DNA from: Bacteroidota bacterium
Lineage (GTDB): Bacteria; Bacteroidota; Ignavibacteria; Ignavibacteriales; Ignavibacteriaceae
Assembly: GCA_020161395.1 (NCBI GenBank)
Contig: JAIUOE010000001.1
Coordinates: 124,001-188,000, forward strand
Direction of reading: 5' to 3'
Length of the DNA stretch: 64,000 nucleotides
Positions 1-9,608 of the stretch are shown piece after piece. The stretch's first letter is position 1; the number at the start of each line of letters is the position of its first letter. The position numbers and the translations under genes are program-made. The notes beneath the pieces are model-generated. The model saw nothing but the letters and a program-made list of their open reading frames with translations, did not search any database and had not been told where the DNA came from.

Positions 1-84
1 CATTTTCACCATGCTTCTTCTGAGAATCATGTATATCCCGACAGCAGTAAGAACTCCTGTGATTATCGCAAGGAAAAGCACCAT
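1..84 (-). CDS. mnhC: Na+/H+ antiporter subunit C (MnhC/MrpC), partial
   Basis: Only the first 28 codons are in the window; the gene continues past base 1. The reading begins MVLFLAIITGVLTAVG and continues into a basic RRS segment, a hydrophobic N-terminal helix typical of MrpC, the NuoK-like subunit of Mrp antiporters. It starts one base after the stop of mnhB, and that conserved A-B-C order is the main support. As family knowledge, MrpC is an integral membrane subunit required for the multi-subunit Na+/H+ exchange complex. Too little is present to judge whether the protein is intact. Confidence 0.75.
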   Translation of the reverse strand, partial: MVLFLAIITGVLTAVGIYMILRRSMVKM

Positions 85-85
85 A

Positions 86-505
86 TCAGCCCTCCTCCTC
101 TTTCTCTGCGAGCGTAAATATCACTTTCACTACCATACCGGTTACAAGGAGATAGACCCCCATATCGAAGAGGACCGGAGTGCCAAACTTTCCGATTACG
201 GGTATTTTCATGTCGAGCCATACTCCCTGCATGAATTCACCACCCGCAATCAAGCCGGGAAAACCCGCAAGAAATGCGACGAACAAACCTGTTGCAATCA
301 GAGTGACGGGAGGGACACGAAGCATTTCACCCGCTTCCTTTACTCCTGAAGAAAGGGTATAGAGGACTATTGCAGCCGATGCCACAAGCCCGCCGACAAA
401 TCCGCCTCCGGGTTCGTTGTGTCCTCTGAAGAGAAGGAAGAGGGAAAAGAGGAACAACCCCGGCATCAGATATTTTAATGCAGTTCTAAGAATTAAACTG
501 GGCAT
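86..505 (-). CDS. mnhB: Na+/H+ antiporter subunit B (MnhB/MrpB)
   Basis: A 139-residue membrane protein of the usual MrpB length. It has a hydrophobic N-terminal helix, then the family signature [15 protein letters not shown] at about residues 26-40, then three more hydrophobic stretches. Its ATG overlaps the stop of mnhA by one base and mnhC begins one base after its stop, so the three are translated as one operon. The Mrp complex exchanges cytoplasmic Na+ for external protons and supports pH and salt homeostasis; in some anaerobes it couples to hydrogenase or ferredoxin modules. No such module is adjacent on the visible side. Confidence 0.93.
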   Translation of the reverse strand: MPSLILRTALKYLMPGLFLFSLFLLFRGHNEPGGGFVGGLVASAAIVLYTLSSGVKEAGEMLRVPPVTLIATGLFVAFLAGFPGLIAGGEFMQGVWLDMKIPVIGKFGTPVLFDMGVYLLVTGMVVKVIFTLAEKEEEG

Positions 506-2796
506 TATCCGTCCCTCCTGATCAGTTTCACAAGTCCGTAGATACCAATTGCAGCAATTCCGAGAACGGTTATCTCACCCATAGTATCAATTGAACGGAA
601 GTCGACAAGAATCACATTGACGATGTTTCTCCCCTTCCCTTCAGTAAGGCTTTTCTCAGCAAAAAACTGTTTGAGTTCTGTACTGTGTTCAACGGAATAT
701 ACCGCAAGAATAACAAATGTGATGAATATCCCAACCGCAGAGGCAATGACAATATCCCTGATCTTGACGCTTTTATTTGATATTTTAAGGAACCGGGGCA
801 ATTTGTAAAGTGCAAGCACAAAAAGTATTACCGAGAGGGTCTCGATGGAAAACTGTGTCAAAGCGAGGTCGGGTGCACCGTACAAAATGAAAATCATTGC
901 CATTCCGAACCCCGTAATACCCAGTCCCGTTACGGCATACAGTCTGCTGTTGGCGAGTGCTGCCACAAGTGCCCCCAATATCATTACAAACCCGACGAGG
1001 AGCTCATAAACTTCAATCCTGGAATCGATGGAAATTGTATCGACATCGAAGTGGAGGACAAAATAACCTCCGGCAAGAAGTACTGCTGTAGCAAATATTG
1101 TGATTATATAATAACGCAAATATCCGTTCTGAAAGAATGCGGTCTGCTTTTTTGAGGTAAGTACCAGAAATTTAAGGGCTTTATCGTAAAGTTTTGACGG
1201 CATAAGGTACTCAAGTGGACCGTAAACCTGCGGCAGAAGGTAAAACTTTTCCCTCACCCTGTAGAATCCATAACCTGCAGCAATTGTGGCGAGACTCAGA
1301 ATGAAAATGAAATTGAAACCGTGCCAAAGCCCCGCCTTTACCACGATCTCCCTTCCCAGAACGGGTGAAACCGCCATTGTCGCGATACCTGAAAGGAGAG
1401 ATGAGGAAAAAAGTCCGAGAACAAGTCCAAGTGTAGCGGTTACGCCAATGCCAAGAGTAAGAGTAAAATCACCTTCATGCGGTTCTTTTGGGGTTTCACT
1501 TCCCTGTCCGAACCATGGATGAAAACCCGCCTGAATCGCGGAAAATACCATCACAACACCCGAGAAGAAAACAGCAAAAACGAGAAAGGGTTCCCCTTTT
1601 AGCGCATTTTCATAGAGATATTCCTTACCGATAAATCCTACGAAAGGTATTACACCCGACATGGAAAGTGCAGCCGCAATTCCGGCAAAGGCGGTAACAG
1701 GCATTTTCTTTGCCAGTCCTCCCAGTATCCGGACATCCCTCGTTCCCGTCGAGTGATCAATCGCTCCGGCAGTCAGGAAAAGTGTTCCCTTGTAGAGTGC
1801 ATGTGCCACGAGATAGATTATCATCGTTTTAAGCGCAAGTTCCGTACCGTACCCTATTAGCATCATCAGTGTACCAAGCACACTGAGGGTGGTGTAGGCA
1901 AGGATTCGTTTAAGGTCAGTCTGCTTAAGGGCAAGGAATGCACCCAGAATCATTGTATATCCGCCAAACCAGAGGAGAAGATCTCCCCATAAGCCAATCC
2001 CCGCAAAAACAGGATTCATACGGGCAACAAGAAATACTCCGGCTTTTACCATCGTGGCAGAATGGAGGTAAGCACTTACAGGTGTGGGAGCCTCCATTGC
2101 GTTGGGAAGCCAGAAATGGAAGGGGAACTGTGCGGATTTGGTGAATGCCCCGCCGAGCATAAGCAGAATTATGGCAGTCAGATTGTTGCTTCCCGTTATC
2201 AAAGCGGGATTTTTTATCAGTTCAGAGATCGAAAATGTACCCGCAGAAAGATAAATCAGAATAACAGACGCAAGGAGTGACAAACCACCAATTCCCGTTA
2301 CAAGCAATGCCTGAAGCGCTGCATATCTCGATTCGAGGTATTTGTGTTTGAAACCGATCAGCAGAAATGATGAAAGGGATGTAAGCTCCCAGAATATGAA
2401 GAGAAGGAGGAGATTATCGGAGAAAACCACTCCGAGCATCGCTCCCATGAAGATCATTATATAGATGTAGAATTTTACCGTGTCTTTTCCGGTTCCAAGG
2501 TAACTCCCCGCAAAAAGGAAGACAGCAGCACCAATTCCCGTAATAATCAATCCAAAAAGAAGACTTAATCCATCAGCCCTCATCGCCAGATCCACCCCCA
2601 TCGAAGGTATCCAGTCATATACAACAGGAGGGAATCCTGAGACAGGCAACGAGAAGAAATCGAAAAGGAAAAGGAGGAACAAGCCGAGCGGCAGAAGAGA
2701 AAAAAGAATACCCGTGACCCGTCCGCTGATATTTTTTGAAATAACAGGAACGAACGGTGCAAAAATGAAGGGAAGCAGCACTTGCAGTATGAGCAT
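505..2796 (-). CDS. mnhA: Na+/H+ antiporter subunit A (MnhA/MrpA)
   Basis: This 763-residue polytopic protein has the MrpA layout. The first about 450 residues are a NuoL-like proton-translocating core, with the hallmark [16 protein letters not shown] near residues 240-255. It is followed by further helices and an MbhD-like segment ([16 protein letters not shown]). The C-terminus resembles MbhE and ends with a [17 protein letters not shown] stretch. Length is normal for MrpA. It is the first gene of the mnhA-B-C operon, with a 178-base AT-rich upstream region containing no other gene. It is expected to be the large ion-conducting subunit in the inner membrane. Confidence 0.93.
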   Translation of the reverse strand: MLILQVLLPFIFAPFVPVISKNISGRVTGILFSLLPLGLFLLFLFDFFSLPVSGFPPVVYDWIPSMGVDLAMRADGLSLLFGLIITGIGAAVFLFAGSYLGTGKDTVKFYIYIMIFMGAMLGVVFSDNLLLLFIFWELTSLSSFLLIGFKHKYLESRYAALQALLVTGIGGLSLLASVILIYLSAGTFSISELIKNPALITGSNNLTAIILLMLGGAFTKSAQFPFHFWLPNAMEAPTPVSAYLHSATMVKAGVFLVARMNPVFAGIGLWGDLLLWFGGYTMILGAFLALKQTDLKRILAYTTLSVLGTLMMLIGYGTELALKTMIIYLVAHALYKGTLFLTAGAIDHSTGTRDVRILGGLAKKMPVTAFAGIAAALSMSGVIPFVGFIGKEYLYENALKGEPFLVFAVFFSGVVMVFSAIQAGFHPWFGQGSETPKEPHEGDFTLTLGIGVTATLGLVLGLFSSSLLSGIATMAVSPVLGREIVVKAGLWHGFNFIFILSLATIAAGYGFYRVREKFYLLPQVYGPLEYLMPSKLYDKALKFLVLTSKKQTAFFQNGYLRYYIITIFATAVLLAGGYFVLHFDVDTISIDSRIEVYELLVGFVMILGALVAALANSRLYAVTGLGITGFGMAMIFILYGAPDLALTQFSIETLSVILFVLALYKLPRFLKISNKSVKIRDIVIASAVGIFITFVILAVYSVEHSTELKQFFAEKSLTEGKGRNIVNVILVDFRSIDTMGEITVLGIAAIGIYGLVKLIRRDG

Positions 2797-2974
2797 TTTA
2801 CTCTAAACTTCTCTCTTTTGTCAGGATATTATTTGTTTATTGAAATTTTACTTATTATATCTTAACGCTCTTAAGATATTATGAGTTCCTGATATTTATT
2901 TTTGGGTATAGTTTTGATTACGAATTAGATTATTTTTACACTTCAATTTAAGAATTTTCACGAAATGGAAGTTA

Positions 2975-3250
2975 ATGGCAAAAGAGAACAAAGAACGCAA
3001 AATCGGGAAAAAAGAGACTGAAAAACCTGTTCCCGAGTGGCTCGCATACTATAGAAAACACAAAAGCTGGATTCAGGGAGTCGTTTTTGGAGTCGTGGTT
3101 ATCTTTTTTCTGATTCTGAACAACACACGAAAAGAGCCCGAAAGCGGCAATTTTCCACCCGGAATTACTCCTGACAGCGTGAAAAATCTTCTGAAAAATG
3201 AGGTACCGGCAAAAGACACTCTGGTTAAAGACAGCACTGTCAAAAAATAA
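2975..3250 (+). CDS. small single-pass membrane protein, function unknown
   Basis: A 91-residue protein with a highly charged, Lys/Glu-rich N-terminus (about residues 1-25), one hydrophobic helix (GVVFGVVVIFFLIL, about residues 36-49) and a hydrophilic tail ending in repeated KDS/KDT-type motifs. The positive N-terminus suggests an N-in orientation with the tail in the periplasm. It lies 57 bases before the thioredoxin-like lipoprotein gene on the same strand, so the two may be co-transcribed. I do not recognise a family. Its start follows a GGAAG sequence at a reasonable distance. Confidence 0.6.
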   Translation: MAKENKERKIGKKETEKPVPEWLAYYRKHKSWIQGVVFGVVVIFFLILNNTRKEPESGNFPPGITPDSVKNLLKNEVPAKDTLVKDSTVKK

Positions 3251-3307
3251 TTGAATCTTAATCGAATTTTGTTCATCCAACCATCTCAACTTTTTAGGAG
3301 ATTATAA

Positions 3308-3859
3308 ATGAAAATCAAATTTGCACTGGCAGCCCTGCTCGTGGTATCGCTCTTGACTTTTACCTCATGCAGTAAAAAAACTGAAACGAAACCGGTAGAT
3401 AACAAAAAAACGGAACAACCTGAGGCTAAATCACCCGGAACCGGCACAGACAAAGCCCCCGATTTCACACTTAAAAATGCGGGTGGGGGAATGGATGTAA
3501 AACTTTCCGACTATAAAGGGAAAGTCGTCATTCTGGATTTTTGGGCTACATGGTGCCCGCCCTGTAGAAAAGGAATCCCTGATCTGATCGAATTACAGAA
3601 AAAATATGGCGACAAGGTTGTAGTAATAGGTGTTTCGGTGGATGATCAAAATACGATTGGTGAGGTTCCCGGTTTTATTAAGTCAATGAACATCAATTAT
3701 CCTGTTGCATATGCAAACAGTGAAATTGCTGCCGCTTACGGTGGAATTGAAGCGATTCCCACTTCCTTTATTATCGATCAGGATGGAAACATCGTTGAAA
3801 AACATGTGGGTTTGGTGGATATCAGCGTTTATGAAAATGCCATCAACCAATTAAAATAG
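3308..3859 (+). CDS. TlpA/ResA-like thioredoxin-fold lipoprotein
   Basis: The 183-residue protein starts with a lipoprotein signal peptide with lipobox FTSC (lipidated Cys21). A charged linker follows to about residue 50, then an AhpC/TSA-Redoxin fold. The active site is WCPPC (Cys83 and Cys86), and the cis-Pro loop is seen as AIPTSFIIDQDG. WCPPC is typical of TlpA/ResA-type reductants that keep periplasmic cysteines, such as haem-binding CxxCH cysteines, reduced for cytochrome c maturation. This fits a genome encoding multihaem cytochromes nearby, though that link is inference. A strong AGGAG lies 7 bases before the ATG. An 11-bp hairpin follows the stop. Confidence 0.9.
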   Translation: MKIKFALAALLVVSLLTFTSCSKKTETKPVDNKKTEQPEAKSPGTGTDKAPDFTLKNAGGGMDVKLSDYKGKVVILDFWATWCPPCRKGIPDLIELQKKYGDKVVVIGVSVDDQNTIGEVPGFIKSMNINYPVAYANSEIAAAYGGIEAIPTSFIIDQDGNIVEKHVGLVDISVYENAINQLK

Positions 3860-3868
3860 TTTACAAAC

Positions 3869-3909
3869 GGGAAGAATGATCGATTTCACTCTGTCATTCT
3901 TCCCTTTTC
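3869..3909. terminator. bidirectional hairpin terminator between tlpA-like and amylase genes
   Basis: A perfect 11-bp inverted repeat, GGGAAGAATGA at 3869-3879 and its complement at 3894-3904, separates two convergent genes. Pyrimidine-rich TTTTC follows on the plus strand. It probably ends transcription from both sides. Confidence 0.7.
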
Positions 3910-3923
3910 AAAAAAATAACTGC

Positions 3924-5738
3924 CTACCTCAACTTCAACACTACTGACTGATACGCACCTAAAACAAGTTTCCTGTCGGGAGCTATTTTCATCTCTTCGT
4001 CAGTTAACAGGTCTTTACCCGAGAATATTCCATTGAGTCTTTCACCAAAATTATCGAAGCCGACAGTTTTTTCCTTGTCACTTCCATTTATTGCAACCAT
4101 AAATCTTTCGCCGTTCAACTCTCTGAAATAGACATACACATCCTGCAAAGGGGGGAAATGTGTAAGTTTTCCATGAGTGAAAGCTTTATTGCTTCTTCTT
4201 ATCTCAATCAGTTTTTTCAGATGATTATAAAGGTCGTTTTCAACCGAAGTCCGTCCTTCTTTAGTGAAGGCATCTCTCTGATCCTCTTTCCAGCCACCGG
4301 GGAAGTCTGCCCTCAAATAGCCGTGATGATCGGTACCCTTTATGCCGATTTCAGTACCGTAAAAAATCTGCGGGATCCCCCTCGTTGTCAGGAGCAATGT
4401 GAAAGCAGTTTTGAACTTGGCACTATTTCCGTTTGCTCCAAACATTCCACGGTTGATATCGTGATTATCGACAAAGGTGACGAGCCCGTTCGGGTCGCCG
4501 TAGAGAAAATCCATTGCGAGGGCACTGTAAACATTATACATGTTGCCTCTCCCCTCGAGCCACTGGTAGATAACATCCCTCAGACCAAAATCTGTAAGAG
4601 ATTTAATATAGTTATCAAAATTTTTGCGGGTTCTGCTTCCGCTTTGATAATATGAGAGAAATGACGGTTCACCTGTCCACACCTCTGCAACAATATTCAT
4701 GGTGGGATACTCTTCCATAATCGTTTTAGCCCACTCCGCCATGTATCCTTCATGATTATAGGGATATGTATCCTCACGAATGCCATCGAGACCTGCGAAT
4801 TCGACCCACCAGATGGTGTTCTGCGTAATGTAATTTGCAACAAAACTGTTGGTTTGATTGAAATCGGGCATGTAGTCAGTGAACCATCCTTCGACCACTT
4901 TTTTTATGGTTGAACTGTCGCTGTTAATGTCGGGGAACACCTGTTTATGGTGAACAGGGGGCGGGGGTGAAGCAAACGAACCGTTTACCCAGCCCGGGTG
5001 AGGAAGCAGTTTTGCCCACTGATGATCTTTGCTGAAATGATTCGCCACATGATCGAGGATTACCTTGATTCCCCTTTTTTGCGCCTCTTCAACCATTTTT
5101 TTGTAGAGGGCATTATCACCAAGCCGTGCATCCACACTGTAGAAATCCGTAGCAGAGTAGCCATGATAGCTTCTGAATGTGTTGTTTTCCACCACAGGTG
5201 TCAGCCACAATGCTGTAAAACCAAGTTCTTTCAGATAGTCGAGTTTGTTAATTATACCTTGCAGGTCGCCACCGTGTCTGCCGTCGTAAAATCCTCTGTC
5301 TACCGATTCTGAAAGCCCTTTAACGGCATCATTTTTTGTATCGCCATTCACAAATCTGTCGGGCATTACAAGATAAATAATATCATCTGAAGAGAATCCT
5401 GCGGGTTTCTTCCCTGTTCTTTTTTGGACGGGGAAATTCAGTTTTGTGGTTTTACCTTTTGAGGTTACTTCGATCTCATAATTACCCGGTTTTGTATCTG
5501 AAGGTATTTCAATATCGATGAACAAATAGCCATCGTTGAAACTGTTAGTCCCAAGTATCTTTATTCCCGATTTTGATGCTGCCGTTGCACCCGACAGCCC
5601 CTCTCCGTAAACCATCAACTGGATTTTATTTTTTGTCATCCCTGCCCACCAGTTTGGTGGTTCCACCTTGTTTATCTTCAGAGATTGTGCACAAACAAAA
5701 AAGGAAAGTGTAAAAAATATAACAGTCAGTCTCAACAT
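3924..5738 (-). CDS. secreted GH13 alpha-amylase family enzyme (cyclomaltodextrinase/neopullulanase-like)
   Basis: This 604-residue protein has a signal peptide (about 1-19, ending VCAQ) and an N-terminal beta-sandwich (about 20-105) resembling the cyclomaltodextrinase N-domain. A complete GH13 barrel follows. Region I is DHVANHF. Region II is GIRED with nucleophile Asp323, region III is AEVWTGEP with acid/base Glu352, and region IV is FVDNHD with transition-state Asp427. All three catalytic carboxylates are present. A C-terminal beta-domain ends in KLVLGAYQSVVLKLR. The expected role is hydrolysis of alpha-1,4 glucans or cyclodextrins in the periplasm or outside, feeding the glucokinase/pentose-phosphate operon. 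Exact specificity cannot be read from the motifs. Confidence 0.93.
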   Translation of the reverse strand: MLRLTVIFFTLSFFVCAQSLKINKVEPPNWWAGMTKNKIQLMVYGEGLSGATAASKSGIKILGTNSFNDGYLFIDIEIPSDTKPGNYEIEVTSKGKTTKLNFPVQKRTGKKPAGFSSDDIIYLVMPDRFVNGDTKNDAVKGLSESVDRGFYDGRHGGDLQGIINKLDYLKELGFTALWLTPVVENNTFRSYHGYSATDFYSVDARLGDNALYKKMVEEAQKRGIKVILDHVANHFSKDHQWAKLLPHPGWVNGSFASPPPPVHHKQVFPDINSDSSTIKKVVEGWFTDYMPDFNQTNSFVANYITQNTIWWVEFAGLDGIREDTYPYNHEGYMAEWAKTIMEEYPTMNIVAEVWTGEPSFLSYYQSGSRTRKNFDNYIKSLTDFGLRDVIYQWLEGRGNMYNVYSALAMDFLYGDPNGLVTFVDNHDINRGMFGANGNSAKFKTAFTLLLTTRGIPQIFYGTEIGIKGTDHHGYLRADFPGGWKEDQRDAFTKEGRTSVENDLYNHLKKLIEIRRSNKAFTHGKLTHFPPLQDVYVYFRELNGERFMVAINGSDKEKTVGFDNFGERLNGIFSGKDLLTDEEMKIAPDRKLVLGAYQSVVLKLR

Positions 5739-5784
5739 CTTTTTTGCTCCGGATTAATCTTGTTTTTTCAATTTTCAAACATAC

Positions 5785-5814
5785 AAAAAAAAGGCTGCCA
5801 ATTCAGGCAGCCTT
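5785..5814 (-). terminator. intrinsic terminator, GGCTGCC-type stem
   Basis: AAGGCTGCC at 5791-5799 pairs perfectly with 5806-5814 across a 6-base loop. On the minus strand the stem is followed by a run of T, so it terminates the PEGA lipoprotein transcript upstream of the amylase gene. Confidence 0.8.
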
Positions 5815-5885
5815 ATAAATTCAAATCAAAGAAAAATCAATAATTTACCGGGTTTCCCCCGTAAAGATGACTGATACTCGATTCA

Positions 5886-6824
5886 TTAGAATCTTGTGTC
5901 GTTCTTTGTTCTGTTGTAATACCAGCGAAGTTCAACATAAGCAGGGTCGGAGACACTAGTTCCACCGCCGAAGCCTGTGATTTTCATCTTGGAATAATTC
6001 TGGTCAGCAGTGTACATGAAGAAGTAGTTGTTTTCTCTGTCGCCGACGCTGAGTGTCCAGGTATTGTCTTTTACAGGTGAATCTTCGCCGTCAGCGAGGT
6101 TTGTACCTGTTCCAAGTTTGAAGAAAGTCTCTCTTGGAAGACCGAAATCTTTTGCAGATGAAATGATGTAACCGGCTGTTCTGTAGTAGATATCAACTGA
6201 ATCTTTGCTTACGCCGGATCCGATGGTTGATGCTCTGCCCACTGAAAGGATGAGACCGCTTGGAACGCTGGCTGTCGAAAATGATTCGTAAATTTTAACC
6301 GAGGTAAACTCGACAAAATTGAGTGCTTTGAGAGTAATCGAGACGCTCTTTGTAGCTGAATCAGCAGGTACAGTAAAGGTAGTGTCACTGTAACCGGCAA
6401 GTGAAAGCGTGATGGTGTTTGTACCGAGTGCGAGACGGATGCCTGCCGGAGTTACACTTCCTGTGTTTACACCGTTAAGATAAATTTTTGCACCTGCAGG
6501 TGTTGAACTTACCTGGAATGAAGCTTCTGTCAGGGCCACACTCTTTGAAACTGTCTGGTTCGCAAGCACAGTTACACTGAAGGTAGTGTCCTTGTAAAGA
6601 GTTTTCTTCAATGTTATACTGTAGGTTCCTGCATTAAGTGAAAGAGTGTCTCCAGTTTTCTTGCCTGAACTTGAGCCATTAACATAGATGTCGGCTGAAG
6701 TCGGGGTTGAAGTGATAAATACTTTCCCTGTATCAGGGTTAAGCGGGTTATCTTTGTTATCGCACCCTGTAAGAAACAGAATGGTTGAGAGAGTAAAGAT
6801 GGTGAAAAGGAGTTTCCTTGTCAT
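5886..6824 (-). CDS. PEGA-domain lipoprotein
   Basis: A 312-residue lipoprotein (lipobox LTGC, Cys21) with two tandem PEGA repeats at about residues 35-105 and 106-165. These are seen as VFITSTPTSADIYVNG and FQVSSTPAGAKIYLNG, each followed by a GTYSITL or GTNTITL strand and a YKDTTF or YSDTTF turn. The C-terminal half (about 170-312) is unrecognised and rich in aromatic residues at its end. PEGA domains are found on surface and periplasmic proteins of S-layer-bearing and related bacteria, but their function is poorly known. Whether it faces the periplasm or the exterior cannot be decided here. Confidence 0.85.
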   Translation of the reverse strand: MTRKLLFTIFTLSTILFLTGCDNKDNPLNPDTGKVFITSTPTSADIYVNGSSSGKKTGDTLSLNAGTYSITLKKTLYKDTTFSVTVLANQTVSKSVALTEASFQVSSTPAGAKIYLNGVNTGSVTPAGIRLALGTNTITLSLAGYSDTTFTVPADSATKSVSITLKALNFVEFTSVKIYESFSTASVPSGLILSVGRASTIGSGVSKDSVDIYYRTAGYIISSAKDFGLPRETFFKLGTGTNLADGEDSPVKDNTWTLSVGDRENNYFFMYTADQNYSKMKITGFGGGTSVSDPAYVELRWYYNRTKNDTRF

Positions 6825-6852
6825 GTATTATTCCTCCGAATATGGATGGTTG

Positions 6853-7353
6853 TTATTTATTAAATGAAAAATTTACTGTAATCCCGCCCTGTCGTTTTTC
6901 TGTAAATTTACCGGATATGTTTCTCCCGTTTGGAGCAACTGCACCGGAGTAGGTTCCCGATGATCTTGTCTGATCTGTGTCGGCCATGTAAAACGCTCCG
7001 GTCTCAGGATTTACCGTTCCGGCAACGCTGTGTGTGGCAACATTCCGGTAGTTGACGACAATCACCCCGGTAAACTGATTTCCGGTCTGATTGGTGATTT
7101 TCAGGGTAGCGTCATAATTCGCCAGTTTCCCCTGCCAGGTTCCTGTAACTGTGGCAACTTTTTTCACACCGGCAGTATCGGATTTGACAGAATCCTTCGA
7201 TTTTGTTGTGTCTGAAACGGTTTTTGAAGTGTCGGTGGTTACCTGTTTGGTGGTGTCCGGCTGGGCTGCAGGTTTATCTTTTTTGGTACATCCTGTAAAA
7301 AAGATGTTAAAAGAAAGTAAAAGTACGATTAAAATTTTTATTTTGCTGTTCAT
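6853..7353 (-). CDS. lipoprotein with Thr/Ser/Lys-rich linker, function unknown
   Basis: 166 residues: lipoprotein signal peptide with lipobox FTGC (Cys22), then a low-complexity DTTK/DTSK/SDTT linker to about residue 65. A small beta-rich domain follows, beginning VTGTWQGKL and ending GGITVNFSFNK. Its TGTW-G pattern and alternating strands resemble small lipocalin-like or copper-resistance-type beta barrels, without a firm family match. It is 28 bases upstream of the PEGA lipoprotein gene on the same strand and probably co-transcribed with it. Confidence 0.7.
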   Translation of the reverse strand: MNSKIKILIVLLLSFNIFFTGCTKKDKPAAQPDTTKQVTTDTSKTVSDTTKSKDSVKSDTAGVKKVATVTGTWQGKLANYDATLKITNQTGNQFTGVIVVNYRNVATHSVAGTVNPETGAFYMADTDQTRSSGTYSGAVAPNGRNISGKFTEKRQGGITVNFSFNK

Positions 7354-7449
7354 GTTGTTTTATTATTTGTGAAATACTTTTTTTGCGAATTCAATTTACG
7401 AAATTAAACAATTAATATATAAGAATTTGTGATTTAGATACAAAAAAAA

Positions 7450-8712
7450 TTGAATACTCGAGCATACAACAAAAACTTATCAATAATATTCCTCAGCAAT
7501 CACTTATTCGCCTTTTATTATAACAATGCGAAGCGGTATTCCGGCAGAAAAAGGTTCAAAGTCTTTCAGGTTGAATATTCGGGTGAGAATCCCGGTTTCT
7601 CCGCGACTTTACCCCCCGAGGTCATAAAAAAACTGTCTGACAGCAACATCGTTCTTGTATCCGACAGCGATCTGCTGCATCACGAGAAAAAAAATGCCGG
7701 AAACATAACTTTTTCGAACAGAATAATTGATGAACTCTTCCACTACCTTAACCGTCAGGGAGTTAAAGCACCTGTAATAATCTCTTCGCTTGCTTCCCCT
7801 GAGATTCTGTTCCATTTTTACGCCAAAAACCTGAAATTCTTCCCCGACGACCGCACTTACATCCTTTCGGGCGACGATGATCTCATCTTCGAAGCACGAC
7901 TCAGGGGGAAAGGACTTGCGGAGGCCAGGCTCCTCCAGTTCGACAACTTCGACCCTGCAAACAAGGAATACGAAAGGTGCGACCATCTCATTACCTTCAC
8001 TGCCGACCCTTATGCCTTCAGATTTGAGGAGGCAATGGAACAAATCAGCAATGACAATGTACTCGCAGCAAACAATGAGAACTTCACTCTTGAGGAAAAC
8101 AGTGAAGACGGTAAATCGTACAAAGGTATTTACAATCTCTGCGAGATGGTTTCCGCATTATACTTCTCAATGTCTCTCCCGGTTCCGGGATTACTAACCA
8201 AAGAAGAGGTTGAAAAATCTGATAAAAACCTTGCGATCATTACTTCCAATACGATAAATAGAGCAGCCGCTGCCGTTTTTGCACTGGTTGTGCTTTTCAC
8301 AATCATTTCAGTCATGGGACTTGTCTCCCTTTCAAATTCAGCAGACGAACTTGAGGCTTACAAAACCTCGAAAAAAGAGATTTATCAAACAGTTAACGAG
8401 TATGGCGGGAAAGTTTTACAGATTCCCGGCAGCAGGGAGAAACTGCCGGTTATCGAGTCGAAATTCGTCAGGATTTCTGCTCTTTTAAAGAAGATCGAGA
8501 GCTATGCCGTCGATAAAAACATCCAGATTACTAAAATAACTGTGGAACCCAATAACTATATTTTGATTCGGGGTTACGCTGAATCTCCTGCAGTTGCATC
8601 CGGATTTGTCGATAAAATAAAAGGAGCTCAGCTTCTTTCCTCGGAAATATTCAAAACCGAAGCTGAAACTTTCACTGCATTTCGAATAATGATTCCCGGA
8701 GAAGTGAAGTGA
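7450..8712 (+). CDS. GspL/PilN-like bitopic membrane protein
   Basis: A 420-residue protein with a large cytoplasmic N-terminal region (about 1-270), one transmembrane helix (about 274-296, AAAAVFALVVLFTIISVMGL), a coiled segment, and a C-terminal ferredoxin-like domain (about 345-415, ITKITVEPNNYILIRG). This cytoplasmic-TM-ferredoxin layout and the following PilO/GspM-like gene suggest the inner-membrane assembly platform of a type II secretion or type IV pilus system. The N-terminal part lacks obvious actin-fold ATP motifs. The start is a TTG; no upstream ATG is available. It overlaps the next gene by four bases (GTGA). Confidence 0.6.
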   Translation: MNTRAYNKNLSIIFLSNHLFAFYYNNAKRYSGRKRFKVFQVEYSGENPGFSATLPPEVIKKLSDSNIVLVSDSDLLHHEKKNAGNITFSNRIIDELFHYLNRQGVKAPVIISSLASPEILFHFYAKNLKFFPDDRTYILSGDDDLIFEARLRGKGLAEARLLQFDNFDPANKEYERCDHLITFTADPYAFRFEEAMEQISNDNVLAANNENFTLEENSEDGKSYKGIYNLCEMVSALYFSMSLPVPGLLTKEEVEKSDKNLAIITSNTINRAAAAVFALVVLFTIISVMGLVSLSNSADELEAYKTSKKEIYQTVNEYGGKVLQIPGSREKLPVIESKFVRISALLKKIESYAVDKNIQITKITVEPNNYILIRGYAESPAVASGFVDKIKGAQLLSSEIFKTEAETFTAFRIMIPGEVK

Positions 8713-9575
8713 AACTCAGCGAGATGAAATTCGATAAATTAAAGCCCCACTTAAAGCCTGCCTTTCTTTTTGCTGCAGGTTGCATCGTGTTGCTTCTTCT
8801 GACTTTTTTCTACCTGCTCCCTGCGCGTGCGGAGATAAAAAAGGAATTTGCTTCACTTGGCCTGACTCCGGGAGAAGACCTCAACTCAGGTATGCAGGCG
8901 ATATATACGAAAATCGACCTCATGATCAACAATGATACCACAACAAGATATAACCTCTTTCCATCGGTGGAAACGCGACAACTCCGTCTTCTTGTGGACA
9001 GTATCCAGTTTTCACTTACAACCGGATTCAGATATTCCATTTCTGAGATGGATTCTGTAAAATATAAAGATTTTGTGATCAAACAGTTCAAAATCCAGGG
9101 AAAATCTTCATTCCTTGGTCTCTCCGGCTTTATGTCAGCCATTGAAGAGTATCCTCTGCTAATGAGATTTGCATCCGCTGATTTCAAGTATTATGGCGTT
9201 CTGGAAGGCAGTGTTTCATTTGTCGAGTACGAACTGGTCCTCGCAGTACCTCTTCAACCGGAAGGATTTTTCCTGCCTCCGGCAACCTGGGAGGCTGACA
9301 GTCTGATGGAACAGGTTGATATTTTTCTCCCCTTCGTTCCCAATATCCAGTCGGTATCCGAAGAAGGAAATATTGACCTTTCAGAGTATGAACTTCGTTC
9401 CATTAAGAACGGGGAGGCTGTATTCCAGCATCTGAGATTCAATACAAAAATGGTTTTGAAGACGGGTGATGAAGTAAAACACGGAATAATAAAGGAAATC
9501 ACTGAAAACAGCGTAAAAGTACTGTTTCTTAACCGGAATGAAGTTGATTTGGTTGAAATAAAAGTCAGTGAATGA
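8709..9575 (+). CDS. GspM/PilO-like membrane protein
   Basis: 288 residues, GTG start overlapping the preceding stop. A short basic N-terminus is followed by one transmembrane helix (about 17-37, AFLFAAGCIVLLLLTFFYLLPA). A periplasmic alpha/beta domain (about 90-185) has PilO-like strand patterns (ISEMDSVKYKDFVIKQFKIQG, then FLGLSGFMSAIEEYPLL). The C-terminal about 80 residues resemble the SH3-like PilP/GspC region (VLKTGDEVKHGIIKEIT). This suggests PilO and PilP functions joined in one chain. Assignment rests on topology, the pairing with the GspL/PilN-like gene and the FLGLSGFM helix. No pilin, ATPase or secretin gene is in the window. Confidence 0.6.
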   Translation: MKLSEMKFDKLKPHLKPAFLFAAGCIVLLLLTFFYLLPARAEIKKEFASLGLTPGEDLNSGMQAIYTKIDLMINNDTTTRYNLFPSVETRQLRLLVDSIQFSLTTGFRYSISEMDSVKYKDFVIKQFKIQGKSSFLGLSGFMSAIEEYPLLMRFASADFKYYGVLEGSVSFVEYELVLAVPLQPEGFFLPPATWEADSLMEQVDIFLPFVPNIQSVSEEGNIDLSEYELRSIKNGEAVFQHLRFNTKMVLKTGDEVKHGIIKEITENSVKVLFLNRNEVDLVEIKVSE

Positions 9576-9608
9576 TTATATTTTGTTTCAACATTTTACA
9601 GAGTTGCC

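Noticed and set aside
2797-2974. AT-rich 178-base gap examined for tRNA or small RNA
   Set aside because: No cloverleaf, hairpin with T-run or conserved motif was found; it probably contains only divergent promoters.
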